This document shows, in pieces, positions 35,332 through 44,020 of a DNA stretch of 51,680 nucleotides; the first letter of the stretch is position 1, and the number at the start of each line of letters is the position of its first letter. The notes under the pieces are model-generated. The model searched no databases. It saw nothing but the letters and a program-made list of their open reading frames with translations, and was not told where the DNA came from. The translations under genes were made by a program, and so were the position numbers. The DNA is from Paludibacteraceae bacterium. Lineage in GTDB: Bacteria; Bacteroidota; Bacteroidia; Bacteroidales; Paludibacteraceae. The DNA is taken from positions 1 through 51,680 of the forward strand of contig JAFXPK010000047.1 of the NCBI GenBank assembly GCA_017527905.1, written 5' to 3'.

Positions 35332-37248
35332 ATGTTCAAACCGATAGCATGTCCCAATAGAAAGGAATCCGAAGAAACGCCCTCCGCATATATAGACACC
35401 GTTCTGTTGATACTGACCTCCCACTGCCGGGAAAGAGCATGGTATCCGATCGGTTCCGAGAAGTCGTTGCTGATGGATTATTCGATTATGTTCGCCGCGG
35501 AAGCTGGTTGCAGAGAGGCGGTTGTCGTCGTTCATCGCGATGAAAAGAAGGTAAATTTGGCTCGCGTCAATAAAAAGCACAAAATCCCCGTGAGTGTCGT
35601 AAGTGTATCCCCTGACCAAAAGGGCACGGCAGACCAGTTCCTCTCGGCGATGTGGAAGATCAAAGGCTGTAATGTGATTGTTATATCGGGCGATTGCTAT
35701 TACAACAAGGAGATGTTCGATGGGATTGCGGCACGGCTTTCGCATATACAGCCATTTGCAAGACGCACAAATTATTGCCAACTATACATGGTCGGTTCGC
35801 TCCCGATGGATGTCCCCAATAGCATTGAGAAGGACAACGACACCCCGACTTTCCCGGTTATCGTCCATTCGAAAACGGGACTAAAGCGCAAAGTGGATGT
35901 GTTCTGCGACTGGCGTATAAAAAACAATATTTTTGGCATACCGTACAGATTTTTGGAAATATTGGAGGAGCTTAGCGATAAAGAGGATTTGGCCGCCTTC
36001 GATTGTGAGCTTACGCTGCCTGCCCTCCTGATGCGGAGCCATCTGAATCTGGAATATCTGACTGCTTTCGACAAACGCTTCTGCGTATGGAGCGACAAAG
36101 ACTCAAGATACGTTTGCCCGTCGGGTTATGGAATCGCTAAAAACCAGTCGGAGAAAGCATTCTGCGAATTCACAAAGTTTTTTCTGTACCTGACAGACCA
36201 TAATACGGTTGCCGTCAACTTTGATGCCTATTCACGTTGCTATTTTTCTCACGAAAGAATACTTCATTTCTTCCTTGACAAACCTATGGATACCGGTAAG
36301 GATCCAGCATCGTTCAAACTGATGTGCGGAGCGACTTTGGGGTGGAAGAAGAATTCATACATACAGGGAGCGTACTCGGGAGAAGAATGCTCGTGTAAGA
36401 TGTTCATCGATGTGGAACAGTGTAGAGTGGCATGGATAAGTTTTGAAGGTAAGTGGAAAGAGATATGCCCCTCGGAGAAATATCCGATGGACATGGATGT
36501 TGAGTTTGCCGGCTACGCCCTCATTGACCATTTGCGGAACCTGCCGTCCGGTCAATGTTCGGAAGAACCGTTGCTTAAATGGGACATAGCCCTAGAAAAA
36601 CCTTCGGATATGGATGTATTATTTAAGGGCGTGTTGAAGGATGAGGAGCTGATGATCGACCTCGACAATGCGCAGAGATTTGTGCCCGAGCAAGATCTTG
36701 ACGACGAGACGCATAAGGAATTTGCCGATGTGCTGGACATCCCGGAGGAAGGACAGATAATAAACCATATCACTTTGGGGAAATGCGGAACATTTTTCCC
36801 CGATGGTATCTCTCTCAGACTTAGCAGAGGATGGAACGGTCAGTTCGATCGCAACAAGAAAAACATCTACTTTGCGTATAGCTTTGCGGATGGCAAGTTG
36901 AGATCCTCAAAGATGAAAAACGAGGCGGCTCTCAAGCCTTGTAAAACCACGAATATCAAAGAGAACGCCCAAACATACATATACAAGCTTTATTGTGTGA
37001 TTGAAGACGGCAAAATAACAGACCGAGTGAATAATTACAATGACGGTACATGGTCGGAATACTGTGGCCCGTTCCGTCAGTTCCATGCCATTTCCGAGGA
37101 TGGGATGCTTATCGCATGTTGTGTGGTCACGAAAGAGTCCGATTTCATTAATTTTATCGAACTTGCAAAGGGGAACACCCAAGAGTGTCGCACTAAGGCA
37201 ATTGTCGCTGAACTCATGAACATATACGCGGGGAAGGCTGATGATTAA
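35332..37248 (+). CDS. Degenerate sugar-nucleotidyltransferase-like domain fused to a large unknown region
   Basis: The N-terminal 250 residues follow the layout of nucleotidyl transferases such as GalU. There is a first strand TVLLILTS, then YPIGSEKSLLMDYSIMFAAE in the place of the sugar-binding lysine and helix. GTADQFLSAMWKI and a metal-binding Asp in ISGDCYY (about 118-124) follow, then NNIFGIPYRFLEILEEL as in the distal acceptor region. The glycine-rich GxGTR nucleotide loop is missing (TSHCRERAW instead), so catalysis is doubtful. Residues about 270-638 match nothing I know; they are Cys- and Trp-containing, mixed alpha/beta and without membrane segments. The gene stands alone between convergent and divergent neighbours and has an inverted repeat over its promoter. 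The 638-residue product is probably cytoplasmic. Confidence 0.6.
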   Translation: MFKPIACPNRKESEETPSAYIDTVLLILTSHCRERAWYPIGSEKSLLMDYSIMFAAEAGCREAVVVVHRDEKKVNLARVNKKHKIPVSVVSVSPDQKGTADQFLSAMWKIKGCNVIVISGDCYYNKEMFDGIAARLSHIQPFARRTNYCQLYMVGSLPMDVPNSIEKDNDTPTFPVIVHSKTGLKRKVDVFCDWRIKNNIFGIPYRFLEILEELSDKEDLAAFDCELTLPALLMRSHLNLEYLTAFDKRFCVWSDKDSRYVCPSGYGIAKNQSEKAFCEFTKFFLYLTDHNTVAVNFDAYSRCYFSHERILHFFLDKPMDTGKDPASFKLMCGATLGWKKNSYIQGAYSGEECSCKMFIDVEQCRVAWISFEGKWKEICPSEKYPMDMDVEFAGYALIDHLRNLPSGQCSEEPLLKWDIALEKPSDMDVLFKGVLKDEELMIDLDNAQRFVPEQDLDDETHKEFADVLDIPEEGQIINHITLGKCGTFFPDGISLRLSRGWNGQFDRNKKNIYFAYSFADGKLRSSKMKNEAALKPCKTTNIKENAQTYIYKLYCVIEDGKITDRVNNYNDGTWSEYCGPFRQFHAISEDGMLIACCVVTKESDFINFIELAKGNTQECRTKAIVAELMNIYAGKADD

Positions 37249-37291
37249 ATGATCATATAACACCCGCCATGCGCCGTTCAATCATTCGCGT

Positions 37292-38431
37292 TCATACCCC
37301 CAAATACTCCCAAAAATTCTCCTTGTTCACCACGTTGAATTTCGCATTGGGATATGCGTCCGCAAACGCTTTGGGAGCCTTAGGGTTCTTCTTCCCGGCT
37401 TTCATTTCGAATGCGGTAAGGTTATTGTTGTTCTCTTCTATCAGGTCTATCTCTTGCTGGTCGTATGTTCGCCAGAAAAACATGTTGGTGCTCGCTAAGT
37501 TGTTGTGTTTCATCTTCAATCGTTCACTGATGATGAAATTTTCCCACAATGCGCCTCTCTCTTCGCTCGATCTGTCGGCGAATGGACGAAAATCATTCAA
37601 CACGGCGTTGCGGATGCCGTTGTCTTGGAAATACCATTTGGATGATTTGGTGACCTCCTTGCGTAGATTATTGGAATATCCTCCCAAACGGTACAACACG
37701 AACACTTTCTGCAACAGATCGAGATAACGCTCAGTTGTATTGCGGCTAATGCCCAACTGCTTGCCCAGCTCGTCAATGGATACTTCACTGCCGACTTGAT
37801 ACGCTATCAATCGCAACAGATCGTGCATCTTCTGCGCATTCTTTATTCCGTCGACGGCGAGAATGTCCCGTAATAGATAGGAGTCCACAATCTCCGTAAG
37901 ATAACGAGCTTGCTCTTCTGACGACTCTATGCTGATTAGTTCCGGATAACATCCGTATATTAAGTGTCTGTCTATGTTCGATACGGTCTCAAATACGGAA
38001 TGATGGTCGCTCAACTCTTTGAAAGAAAACGGGGTCAGGAAAAAACGTGTGCATCGTCCAACTAATGGTTCTCCCGCTTGATTCTGAAGATCAAATGAGG
38101 AGGAACCCGTCGCGATTATCGCCAAGCCTGGTATTTCATCAACCATTAATTTTAGTTTCATCCCAATGTCGGGGATATGTTGTGCCTCGTCGATTGCCAA
38201 CAAGTCTATTCCCGCAAACAAACGTTTGTAGTTGCTTATGGATTTGTCCGCGATCATACGTGCCGTGTCGGCGCTTTCTCCATTCAATAGAAGTTTCTTC
38301 CCCTTGAACTCGTCAAGGATCTCGCGTAGCAGCAGCGTCTTTCCAACACGCCGAGCCCCAAATATTAGCATCACTTTTTGTGGCTTGATCCTTGCTGCTA
38401 TTTGATGTTTTAGTGTTCTTTCTATTGCCAT
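37292..38431 (-). CDS. AAA ATPase with C-terminal DUF4143
   Basis: The ATG at 38431 (MAIERTLKH) is preferred to an in-frame start 30 bases upstream. The 379-residue protein has an AAA_14 domain with Walker A GARRVGKT (25-32) and Walker B LLAIDEAQHI (about 81-90). A helical linker follows (LGISRNTTERYLDLL), and then DUF4143 with ALWENFIISERLK and FFWRTYDQQEIDLIEE, the latter resembling a nuclease-like E/D core. Such ATPases are common, often multi-copy and horizontally moved in Bacteroidota; their function is not established. A 33-base tandem repeat sits just upstream of its promoter. Confidence 0.85.
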   Translation of the reverse strand: MAIERTLKHQIAARIKPQKVMLIFGARRVGKTLLLREILDEFKGKKLLLNGESADTARMIADKSISNYKRLFAGIDLLAIDEAQHIPDIGMKLKLMVDEIPGLAIIATGSSSFDLQNQAGEPLVGRCTRFFLTPFSFKELSDHHSVFETVSNIDRHLIYGCYPELISIESSEEQARYLTEIVDSYLLRDILAVDGIKNAQKMHDLLRLIAYQVGSEVSIDELGKQLGISRNTTERYLDLLQKVFVLYRLGGYSNNLRKEVTKSSKWYFQDNGIRNAVLNDFRPFADRSSEERGALWENFIISERLKMKHNNLASTNMFFWRTYDQQEIDLIEENNNNLTAFEMKAGKKNPKAPKAFADAYPNAKFNVVNKENFWEYLGV

Positions 38432-38458
38432 ACTTTCCCCGTTGTTACGATTTACCTG

Positions 38459-38490
38459 CAAATATAAAGATAATAAGCGTATTATCCAAC
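38459..38490 (-). promoter_or_regulatory. Promoter of the AAA/DUF4143 gene
   Basis: On the minus strand GTTG (38490-38487), a 20-base spacer and TATATTTG (38466-38459) fit the -33/-7 pattern. It lies 28 bases before the start codon and 7 bases from the tandem repeat. Confidence 0.5.
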
Positions 38491-38496
38491 AAAAAT

Positions 38497-38611
38497 GTAA
38501 ATTCCTTCAGTCTAATTGAACGAATTAACGTAAAATCATTCAGTCTAACTGAACGAATTAACGTAAATTCATTCATTTGCATTGAACGAATTAACGTAAA
38601 TTCATTCAATC
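38497..38611. repeat. 33-base tandem repeat, three and a half copies
   Basis: Units start at 38497, 38530 and 38563, and a partial unit starts at 38596. Each full unit ends in GAACGAATTAAC and begins GTAAA, with ATTCAGTCTAACTGAACGAAT as the variable middle in units 1-2 and CATTTGCATT in unit 3. Units 1 and 2 contain a short TTCAG..CTGAA-type inverted repeat. There are no spacers between copies, so this is not a CRISPR. It sits upstream of the AAA/DUF4143 promoter. Confidence 0.85.
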
Positions 38612-38739
38612 ACCTGTCGAGGCCTCATTTTTGTGGCTTTGACGGATGCTGTCTGTTTTATTATGGGAGAGGCATGTTCGTTGCGCCTCCATTCCTCGGT
38701 GAAATGGTGGATTTTTGTTTCTTTGTGAGGCATATTCCG
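38612..38739. other. Intergenic stretch between tandem repeat and lipoprotein gene
   Basis: About 130 bases follow the stop of the lipoprotein gene on the minus strand. No hairpin with a T run and no gene is seen. Confidence 0.35.
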
Positions 38740-39423
38740 CTAGTAGTGGACTTTGTCGTAGATGTTGTGCGATTCAATGGTTCGAACGGTTATTCGACGC
38801 CAACTGGCTATGTGTTTGTTTACTTCGTCTTCGTCCATGCCTTCTCTCAGCAACTCGTTTCTGTAGGCTTCTATCACCCACAGGTTCATGTCCACCTCTA
38901 GCGTAGCTATCAGGTTCAGGAACAATTGACCATCAATGAAGCGGAATGCGAGACTATTGATGGTGTATGACGGAGGGATGCTGTCCGACTGCTCGTCCAG
39001 CCCTTTTTCTTCATTCTCATAGGGTGGCGGATTCAACAATTCGGCCACGTCCGCTCCTTTCTCGAAGGTGAAAATCTTTCCTCCGTAGTTACAGTGTAGG
39101 GTGAGCTTTCTGTTCGAGGAGAAGTAGGTGCCGAATGTCTTGCTGGAAGAGAAAGTGCTGTCCACGTGAAATTCCACGATTCCATCCAGGACTGAGATGA
39201 TCGTACTGTCTATATTGGACCGTATATACGCTTCGTGTGTCATTTTGATGCCATCCGCAATCACATAGGAGGTGGGTGATAGCATCCATGTGCTACCTAT
39301 CAGTTGATAATCGTCCGTGTAGCCGTCAGTATACTCTTCCTCTACGCATGAGGTGGACAGGCATAAAGAAAGTCCTGACACAAGCAGTGCCCAGAAAAGT
39401 GTAATTCTTTTTTTTAGTCCCAT
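38740..39423 (-). CDS. Predicted surface lipoprotein, lipocalin-like size
   Basis: I choose the ATG at 39423, which gives a lipoprotein signal (MGLKKRITLFWALLVSGL..) ending at Cys26. The residues after Cys26 are VEEEY, resembling the acidic export signal that sends Bacteroidota lipoproteins to the outer surface. The 227-residue product then shows alternating beta strands (YQLIGSTWMLSP, VEFHVDSTFSSSKTFGTYFS, RKLTLHCNYGGKIFTFE) that suggest a lipocalin-like barrel, and a helical C-terminus. No close family is recognised. TATATTTG (39470-39463, minus) is a probable -7 box. Confidence 0.65.
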   Translation of the reverse strand: MGLKKRITLFWALLVSGLSLCLSTSCVEEEYTDGYTDDYQLIGSTWMLSPTSYVIADGIKMTHEAYIRSNIDSTIISVLDGIVEFHVDSTFSSSKTFGTYFSSNRKLTLHCNYGGKIFTFEKGADVAELLNPPPYENEEKGLDEQSDSIPPSYTINSLAFRFIDGQLFLNLIATLEVDMNLWVIEAYRNELLREGMDEDEVNKHIASWRRITVRTIESHNIYDKVHY

Positions 39424-39462
39424 AATCATGGCTAATTCGGTGATCATTTTGGGTTTACGTCG

Positions 39463-39470
39463 CAAATATA
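39463..39470 (-). promoter_or_regulatory. Candidate -7 box for the lipoprotein gene
   Basis: On the minus strand TATATTTG lies 39 bases before the start codon at 39423. No -33 box is evident. Confidence 0.35.
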
Positions 39471-39498
39471 GTAAAAACATTTCTCGGATTTGGGGGAC

Positions 39499-42400
39499 TT
39501 AGCATACTTTCACCTCGCTGCATCCGTTCAGGCCCTTCTTGCTGATGCGTATTTGGGTCGGTATGCGCTCCTTCAGGATCTCCACGTGCGAGATGATGCC
39601 GACCTTCTTGCCGCCGAGGTTGTGGAGTTTCTCCAGCATGTTCATCACGGCGTCCAGATAGTCTGCGCTGAGGGTGCCGAATCCCTCGTCGATGAAGACG
39701 ATGTCTGTGGTCAATCTGCTTCGGTTGAGCGTGGAGAGGCCTAGGGCAAGGGCGAGGGAGATGATGAAGCTCTCGCCTCCGGATAGGGTGTTGCATGGGC
39801 GCACGTTGCCGCCCATGTAGAGGTCGCGCACCCAGATGCCGAGGCTCCGGCTGTTGCAGCTCAGCTCATATCGGTCGTTCAGTCTTTTTAGGAAGGCGTT
39901 GGCGTTGTGCAGCAGTTGGCGGAGCACGTAGCTTTGCGCGATGAGGCGGAAGGACTTTCCGTCGCTGCTCCCGAAGTGTTGGTTGAGGATGTCCCATTTG
40001 CTCCACTCCTCCCGCAGTTTTTCGACGTTCTTCCTGACCTCCGCCACCTTCCGGATGTTCTCTTCGCTCCGCTTGAATTCAAGCTCTATTTTTGCGGTGG
40101 ATTCGATGATTTCCTTCGTTTCCGCTTCGATTTGCTCCATCTCCGTTTGGAGGGTTTCGAGGGTGGTCTCGGACGTTATTCCTTCGGGTTTCTCCGCTTT
40201 TGTCTCCTCTATTCTTTGGTTGAGGCTCTTGAGTGCGCCTTCTGCCCTGTCTATTTGGCTTTTTTGCTCCTCCATCTGCTTTTTCGTCGCTTCGTTTTCC
40301 TCCTTGGAGAGGCGTTGGAGCTCCGTCAACCGGTCGAGGGTGAAATGGCTGTTTTCTTTGATGAAATCGCTGATTTTTTGTGCCAACTTCTCTCTCTCCT
40401 CCTGGTTGTTCCGCAGGCCGCTCTTTAGCGAGGAGCACTCTTTCGCCAACTGTGAGGTGCGTTGGGTGAGTTGGTCGGTTTGGATGGATTTCCCTTCGCT
40501 TTCCCATTCGGGGAATTCTTGTTGGATCCAGTTTTGTTCCCCTTCGATGGTTTCGAGCGATGCCTCCCATTGGCTGACCTCCTTCTCTCCCTTTTCCTTC
40601 CTTTGGAGTAGTTCCTGGTATTCCCTCACCTCCTGTTCCAAGGTTCGCAGGAAGGTGGTGATATCTTCTTCCCAACCGCTTCTTTTGATCTTTGATGCGG
40701 CGGCTTGGTGTCTCTTTTGGGCGTTTCCCTCATGTGTTTGAGCGGCGCTTCTGTATTGTGCGATTCTCTCCTTGGCGGCGCTTGCCTTCTTCTCGGTTTC
40801 CGCAGCCAGCTCCTTGGCTTGGTTGAGGTCTCGGACGAGGTTGTCCTTTTCTTTTTGCAGTTGGGCGATTGTCTCCTGTATTGCGAGGACGCTCTTCCGT
40901 TCCTCTTCTTTTTGGATCCTTTTTTTGACGATGGAATCGATGATTTTCCCCTCTTTTGGGTTGAGCGATAATTTTTCGCACATGCGTTGGATCATCTCGT
41001 CTCTTTGCTGGATGGTGGCGGCGCATTTTTGGGACTCTTCCGTGAGTTCCTTTTCCTCTTTGGAGGCCTGTTCCAGTGCTTTCTCGTTTCCGGTCAATCG
41101 GCGAAGCGCTTTCTCCCTCGCCTGTCGGATCTCCTCCAACTCTTTTTCATAGGGTGCGATGGCGGCCTCCAGATGACTCTCTTTTACGATGGAATCGATC
41201 TTTTTTCCGCAAATCGGGCATTCATCCCCGATGCTTAGGGAGTTGCGCACCTCCTTGATGGCATCCCCCACGGCCAATCGTAGTGTCCGCAGGCTCTTCT
41301 CGTGCTTTTGCTCGTCTTCTACCTGCTTTTGGTATGCTTCTTTCTCAAGGGGTAGTTGTCGGGTCAGTTGGTCAGCTTTCTTGTTTAGCTCCGCGATCTT
41401 TGCCTGTAGGGTGCGTAGCTGCTCTCTCTCCCTTTGTTGTTGGGTGCAGTCGTTTTCCAACTGTTGCAGCGTCTGCATCTCTACGTTCAGGCGGTTGAGG
41501 TCTTTCTCCTTCACCTCCTTCATCCGTGTTTCTATTTCGTGTTGTATTTCCTTCCCTTTCTCTTCGTATTCACTCCTCTTTTTGACGATTTCATCGATGG
41601 TTTTCTGTATGTTGGGCAGTTCGTCTGACTCGATCCTTTTCGCTTCCGCGAGGCAGGCCGTCGCTTCCTTGCGAGCACTCAGGTATCCGTTCAGGTTCTC
41701 TTGGATGGAGGGGTATGCCTCGTACATCTCGGACGCCTCTTTCCTTCGCTCCAACTCTCTTGTTGTCTCGTGCAGGTTTGCCCTCTTCTCGTGGAGCTGC
41801 TCCTTCACCCATGTGATTCCTCCGCAGACGAGCCGGAATGTTTCCCGGAGGGTGCGTTCCTTTTCCGCAAGGGCTCGGAACTCTTCCTCCCGCCTTCCCA
41901 GTTGCTGCATCTCGTTGCGTACCTCGATGGTGGATTCCCATTCGGAGATGTTCTTCATGCGTCGGATGAATTCGGGGCTGGCGCACTCCTCTTTTAGGCT
42001 TGCCAGTTTCTGCGAGGTGACGGTGAGCTCTTGCTGTAAACGATGTTGCTCCATCAGCCAGTTCCGTGTTTTCTCCGTCTGTTTTTGGGCCGCCTTGACC
42101 TTCTCCTGCCGTTCGTTCAGGTGGTGTAGCTCCTCTTTCTTGAGGTTCGTCTCCTCTTCGGTCAGGATTTCGTATCCCTCTATCTTCTTTGCCTCATCCT
42201 CACAGGCTTTTTTGGCCTCTTTCGCTTTCTCGAAGATGGTGATGCCTATTTGGGAATATATCTCCGTGCCCGTCAGTTTCTCCAGTATGTCGGATTTCTC
42301 CTTCTCATTGCTGGAGAGGAACTTGGTGAATTCGCCTTGGGCCAGCAGGGAGGTGCGGCAGAACTGCTCGTACTTCATCCCCACACATCGTTCGATTTCG

Positions 42401-42822
42401 GTCTCGATCTCCTTTTTCTTGTTTAAAAATAGCCCTTTCATCGGACATTCCAGGGAACGGCTGTCCTCTATCTTGCCGGTCCTCTTACGCCTAGCCGACC
42501 ATTGGGCGATGTATGTTTCGCCGTCGTTCCCGATGAACCGTAGTTCGGCTGATGCCTCATCTTCGCCCTGCCGCATCAATTGCTTGACATCCCTGAAGCC
42601 CACCTCGTCTTCGCTTTGTTTGCTGATGTTCGCGCTGTTGTTGATCCTTGGGGTGTTGGCGTAGAGGGCGAGGCAGATGGCGTCCAGGATTGTGCTCTTG
42701 CCGGAGCCGGTCTCTCCGCAGATGAGGAATATGGGGTTCCCGCTGAAGGGCTCCTTGTCGAAATGCAGGTCCACTTTTTCGATGGATGCGATGTTTTTTA
42801 TATGTAGGGATAAGTATTTCAT
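39499..42822 (-). CDS. sbcC: Exonuclease SbcC, ATPase subunit
   Basis: The 1107-residue SMC-like protein pairs with SbcD to cleave hairpins and protein-blocked DNA ends. Walker A GETGSGKSTILDA lies at about 35-47. Two long coiled coils flank a zinc hook with CPIC (about 533-536). The ABC signature LSGGESF (about 1009) and Walker B IVFIDEGFGTLS (about 1040) are near the C-terminus. The start codon overlaps the sbcD stop (ATGA). Length and layout are normal for the family. Confidence 0.95.
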   Translation of the reverse strand: MKYLSLHIKNIASIEKVDLHFDKEPFSGNPIFLICGETGSGKSTILDAICLALYANTPRINNSANISKQSEDEVGFRDVKQLMRQGEDEASAELRFIGNDGETYIAQWSARRKRTGKIEDSRSLECPMKGLFLNKKKEIETEIERCVGMKYEQFCRTSLLAQGEFTKFLSSNEKEKSDILEKLTGTEIYSQIGITIFEKAKEAKKACEDEAKKIEGYEILTEEETNLKKEELHHLNERQEKVKAAQKQTEKTRNWLMEQHRLQQELTVTSQKLASLKEECASPEFIRRMKNISEWESTIEVRNEMQQLGRREEEFRALAEKERTLRETFRLVCGGITWVKEQLHEKRANLHETTRELERRKEASEMYEAYPSIQENLNGYLSARKEATACLAEAKRIESDELPNIQKTIDEIVKKRSEYEEKGKEIQHEIETRMKEVKEKDLNRLNVEMQTLQQLENDCTQQQREREQLRTLQAKIAELNKKADQLTRQLPLEKEAYQKQVEDEQKHEKSLRTLRLAVGDAIKEVRNSLSIGDECPICGKKIDSIVKESHLEAAIAPYEKELEEIRQAREKALRRLTGNEKALEQASKEEKELTEESQKCAATIQQRDEMIQRMCEKLSLNPKEGKIIDSIVKKRIQKEEERKSVLAIQETIAQLQKEKDNLVRDLNQAKELAAETEKKASAAKERIAQYRSAAQTHEGNAQKRHQAAASKIKRSGWEEDITTFLRTLEQEVREYQELLQRKEKGEKEVSQWEASLETIEGEQNWIQQEFPEWESEGKSIQTDQLTQRTSQLAKECSSLKSGLRNNQEEREKLAQKISDFIKENSHFTLDRLTELQRLSKEENEATKKQMEEQKSQIDRAEGALKSLNQRIEETKAEKPEGITSETTLETLQTEMEQIEAETKEIIESTAKIELEFKRSEENIRKVAEVRKNVEKLREEWSKWDILNQHFGSSDGKSFRLIAQSYVLRQLLHNANAFLKRLNDRYELSCNSRSLGIWVRDLYMGGNVRPCNTLSGGESFIISLALALGLSTLNRSRLTTDIVFIDEGFGTLSADYLDAVMNMLEKLHNLGGKKVGIISHVEILKERIPTQIRISKKGLNGCSEVKVC

Positions 42823-44003
42823 GCCATCTCCCTCTCCTTTCTGTGAAGCTCCTCCGTGATTTCCCGGATCATTCGGACCATCTCCTCGTCCAACTCCTTC
42901 CCTTGCGTCTCTTTGTAGTAGATGCTGGCGAGTTCGGCGGGTTCCATGCTCTTGATTTCGCTGGAGTCTATGGTGATGATCTCTTCCTCATGTTTTTTCG
43001 CTCTCCTCGTCGTCTTTATTTTGCAGAATCTGCAATCTTTTTCCTTGAGGAGATGCTCGATCCTCGCCTCCGCATCGGAAGGCACATAGTCTTCCACTTC
43101 CACGTTGAGGCATACGTAGGAGGATGGGTCAATCGGGGTGACCATGAACTCCTTTATCGCCTCCTCGAAAGGCAAAGGTTTCGGTGGAATCGTTAAAAAT
43201 CGATGGTCGTTATGAATGGTGACCTCCTTGACGGAAGCCTTTTCTCCGTGTCGGTTGATCTCCACCAAGGAGACTGAGTGCGGGTACATCTCGTCGAAGT
43301 TGACTTGGATCGGGCTGCCGCTGTATCTTGCCTTCTCATTCCCTTTGATGAATTGCGGGTGGTGGATATGCCCCAAGGCGAAGTAATCGTAGTAATCCCC
43401 CAACGTGTTGATCTCCACGTAATCCATGCCACCTACCGATTGCTCGTCGTGTCCCCGCAGGTCCGCCCCGCAGAGTGTGAGGTGCCCCATCATGATGACG
43501 GGCACTTCATCTTTGTTCTTTTCGCGGACGATTTCCTGTGTGGTGTTGAACAGTCCCATCTGGCTTTCCCTGATGTGGGGGATGGCGATGACGTAGGCGA
43601 TGGTTTCCCCGTCCTTCCCTTGGATGGGTATGATGTGTTTTTTTTCGATGGATTCGTTGTTTTCTCCCCTTTCTGCATAGCCGATTACCTTCACGTTCGC
43701 CAAGCGCCATAGCTCGTGTGCGGATTCCAATCGGGAGTAGCTGTCATGGTTGCCGGCGGTGACGATGATGGACATGCTGGGACATGCCTCGTGGATGGCC
43801 ACCATGCTGTCGGTGTATAGCTTCTGTGCCGCGGCGGAAGGGACTGCGGTGTGGTAGATGTCTCCGCTGACCAGCATTGCGTCGGGCTGTTCCCTTTCCA
43901 CGATGGCACATAGTTGGTGGAAGAAGCTGCGGTGCTCTTCCTCACGGTCATATCGGTAGAAATCCTGCCCGATGTGCCAATCCGATGTGTGGATGAACTT
44001 CAC
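42819..44003 (-). CDS. sbcD: Exonuclease SbcD, nuclease subunit
   Basis: This 394-residue metallophosphoesterase is the nuclease partner of SbcC. Metal-binding motifs are in order: TSDWHIG (residues 6-12), SGDIYHT (about 45-51), GNHDSYS (about 82-88), and LGHIHHPQ (about 209-216). The start is GTG at 44003-44001, 17 bases after the kinase gene. The gene overlaps sbcC by 4 bases. The C-terminal extension of about 100 residues carries Glu-rich helices that probably contact SbcC. Confidence 0.94.
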   Translation of the reverse strand: MKFIHTSDWHIGQDFYRYDREEEHRSFFHQLCAIVEREQPDAMLVSGDIYHTAVPSAAAQKLYTDSMVAIHEACPSMSIIVTAGNHDSYSRLESAHELWRLANVKVIGYAERGENNESIEKKHIIPIQGKDGETIAYVIAIPHIRESQMGLFNTTQEIVREKNKDEVPVIMMGHLTLCGADLRGHDEQSVGGMDYVEINTLGDYYDYFALGHIHHPQFIKGNEKARYSGSPIQVNFDEMYPHSVSLVEINRHGEKASVKEVTIHNDHRFLTIPPKPLPFEEAIKEFMVTPIDPSSYVCLNVEVEDYVPSDAEARIEHLLKEKDCRFCKIKTTRRAKKHEEEIITIDSSEIKSMEPAELASIYYKETQGKELDEEMVRMIREITEELHRKEREMA

Positions 44004-44020
44004 AGAGTGGGTGATGTTGT

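Noticed and set aside
38497..38611. Possible CRISPR array
   Set aside because: The 33-base units are directly adjacent with no spacers, and no cas genes are present.
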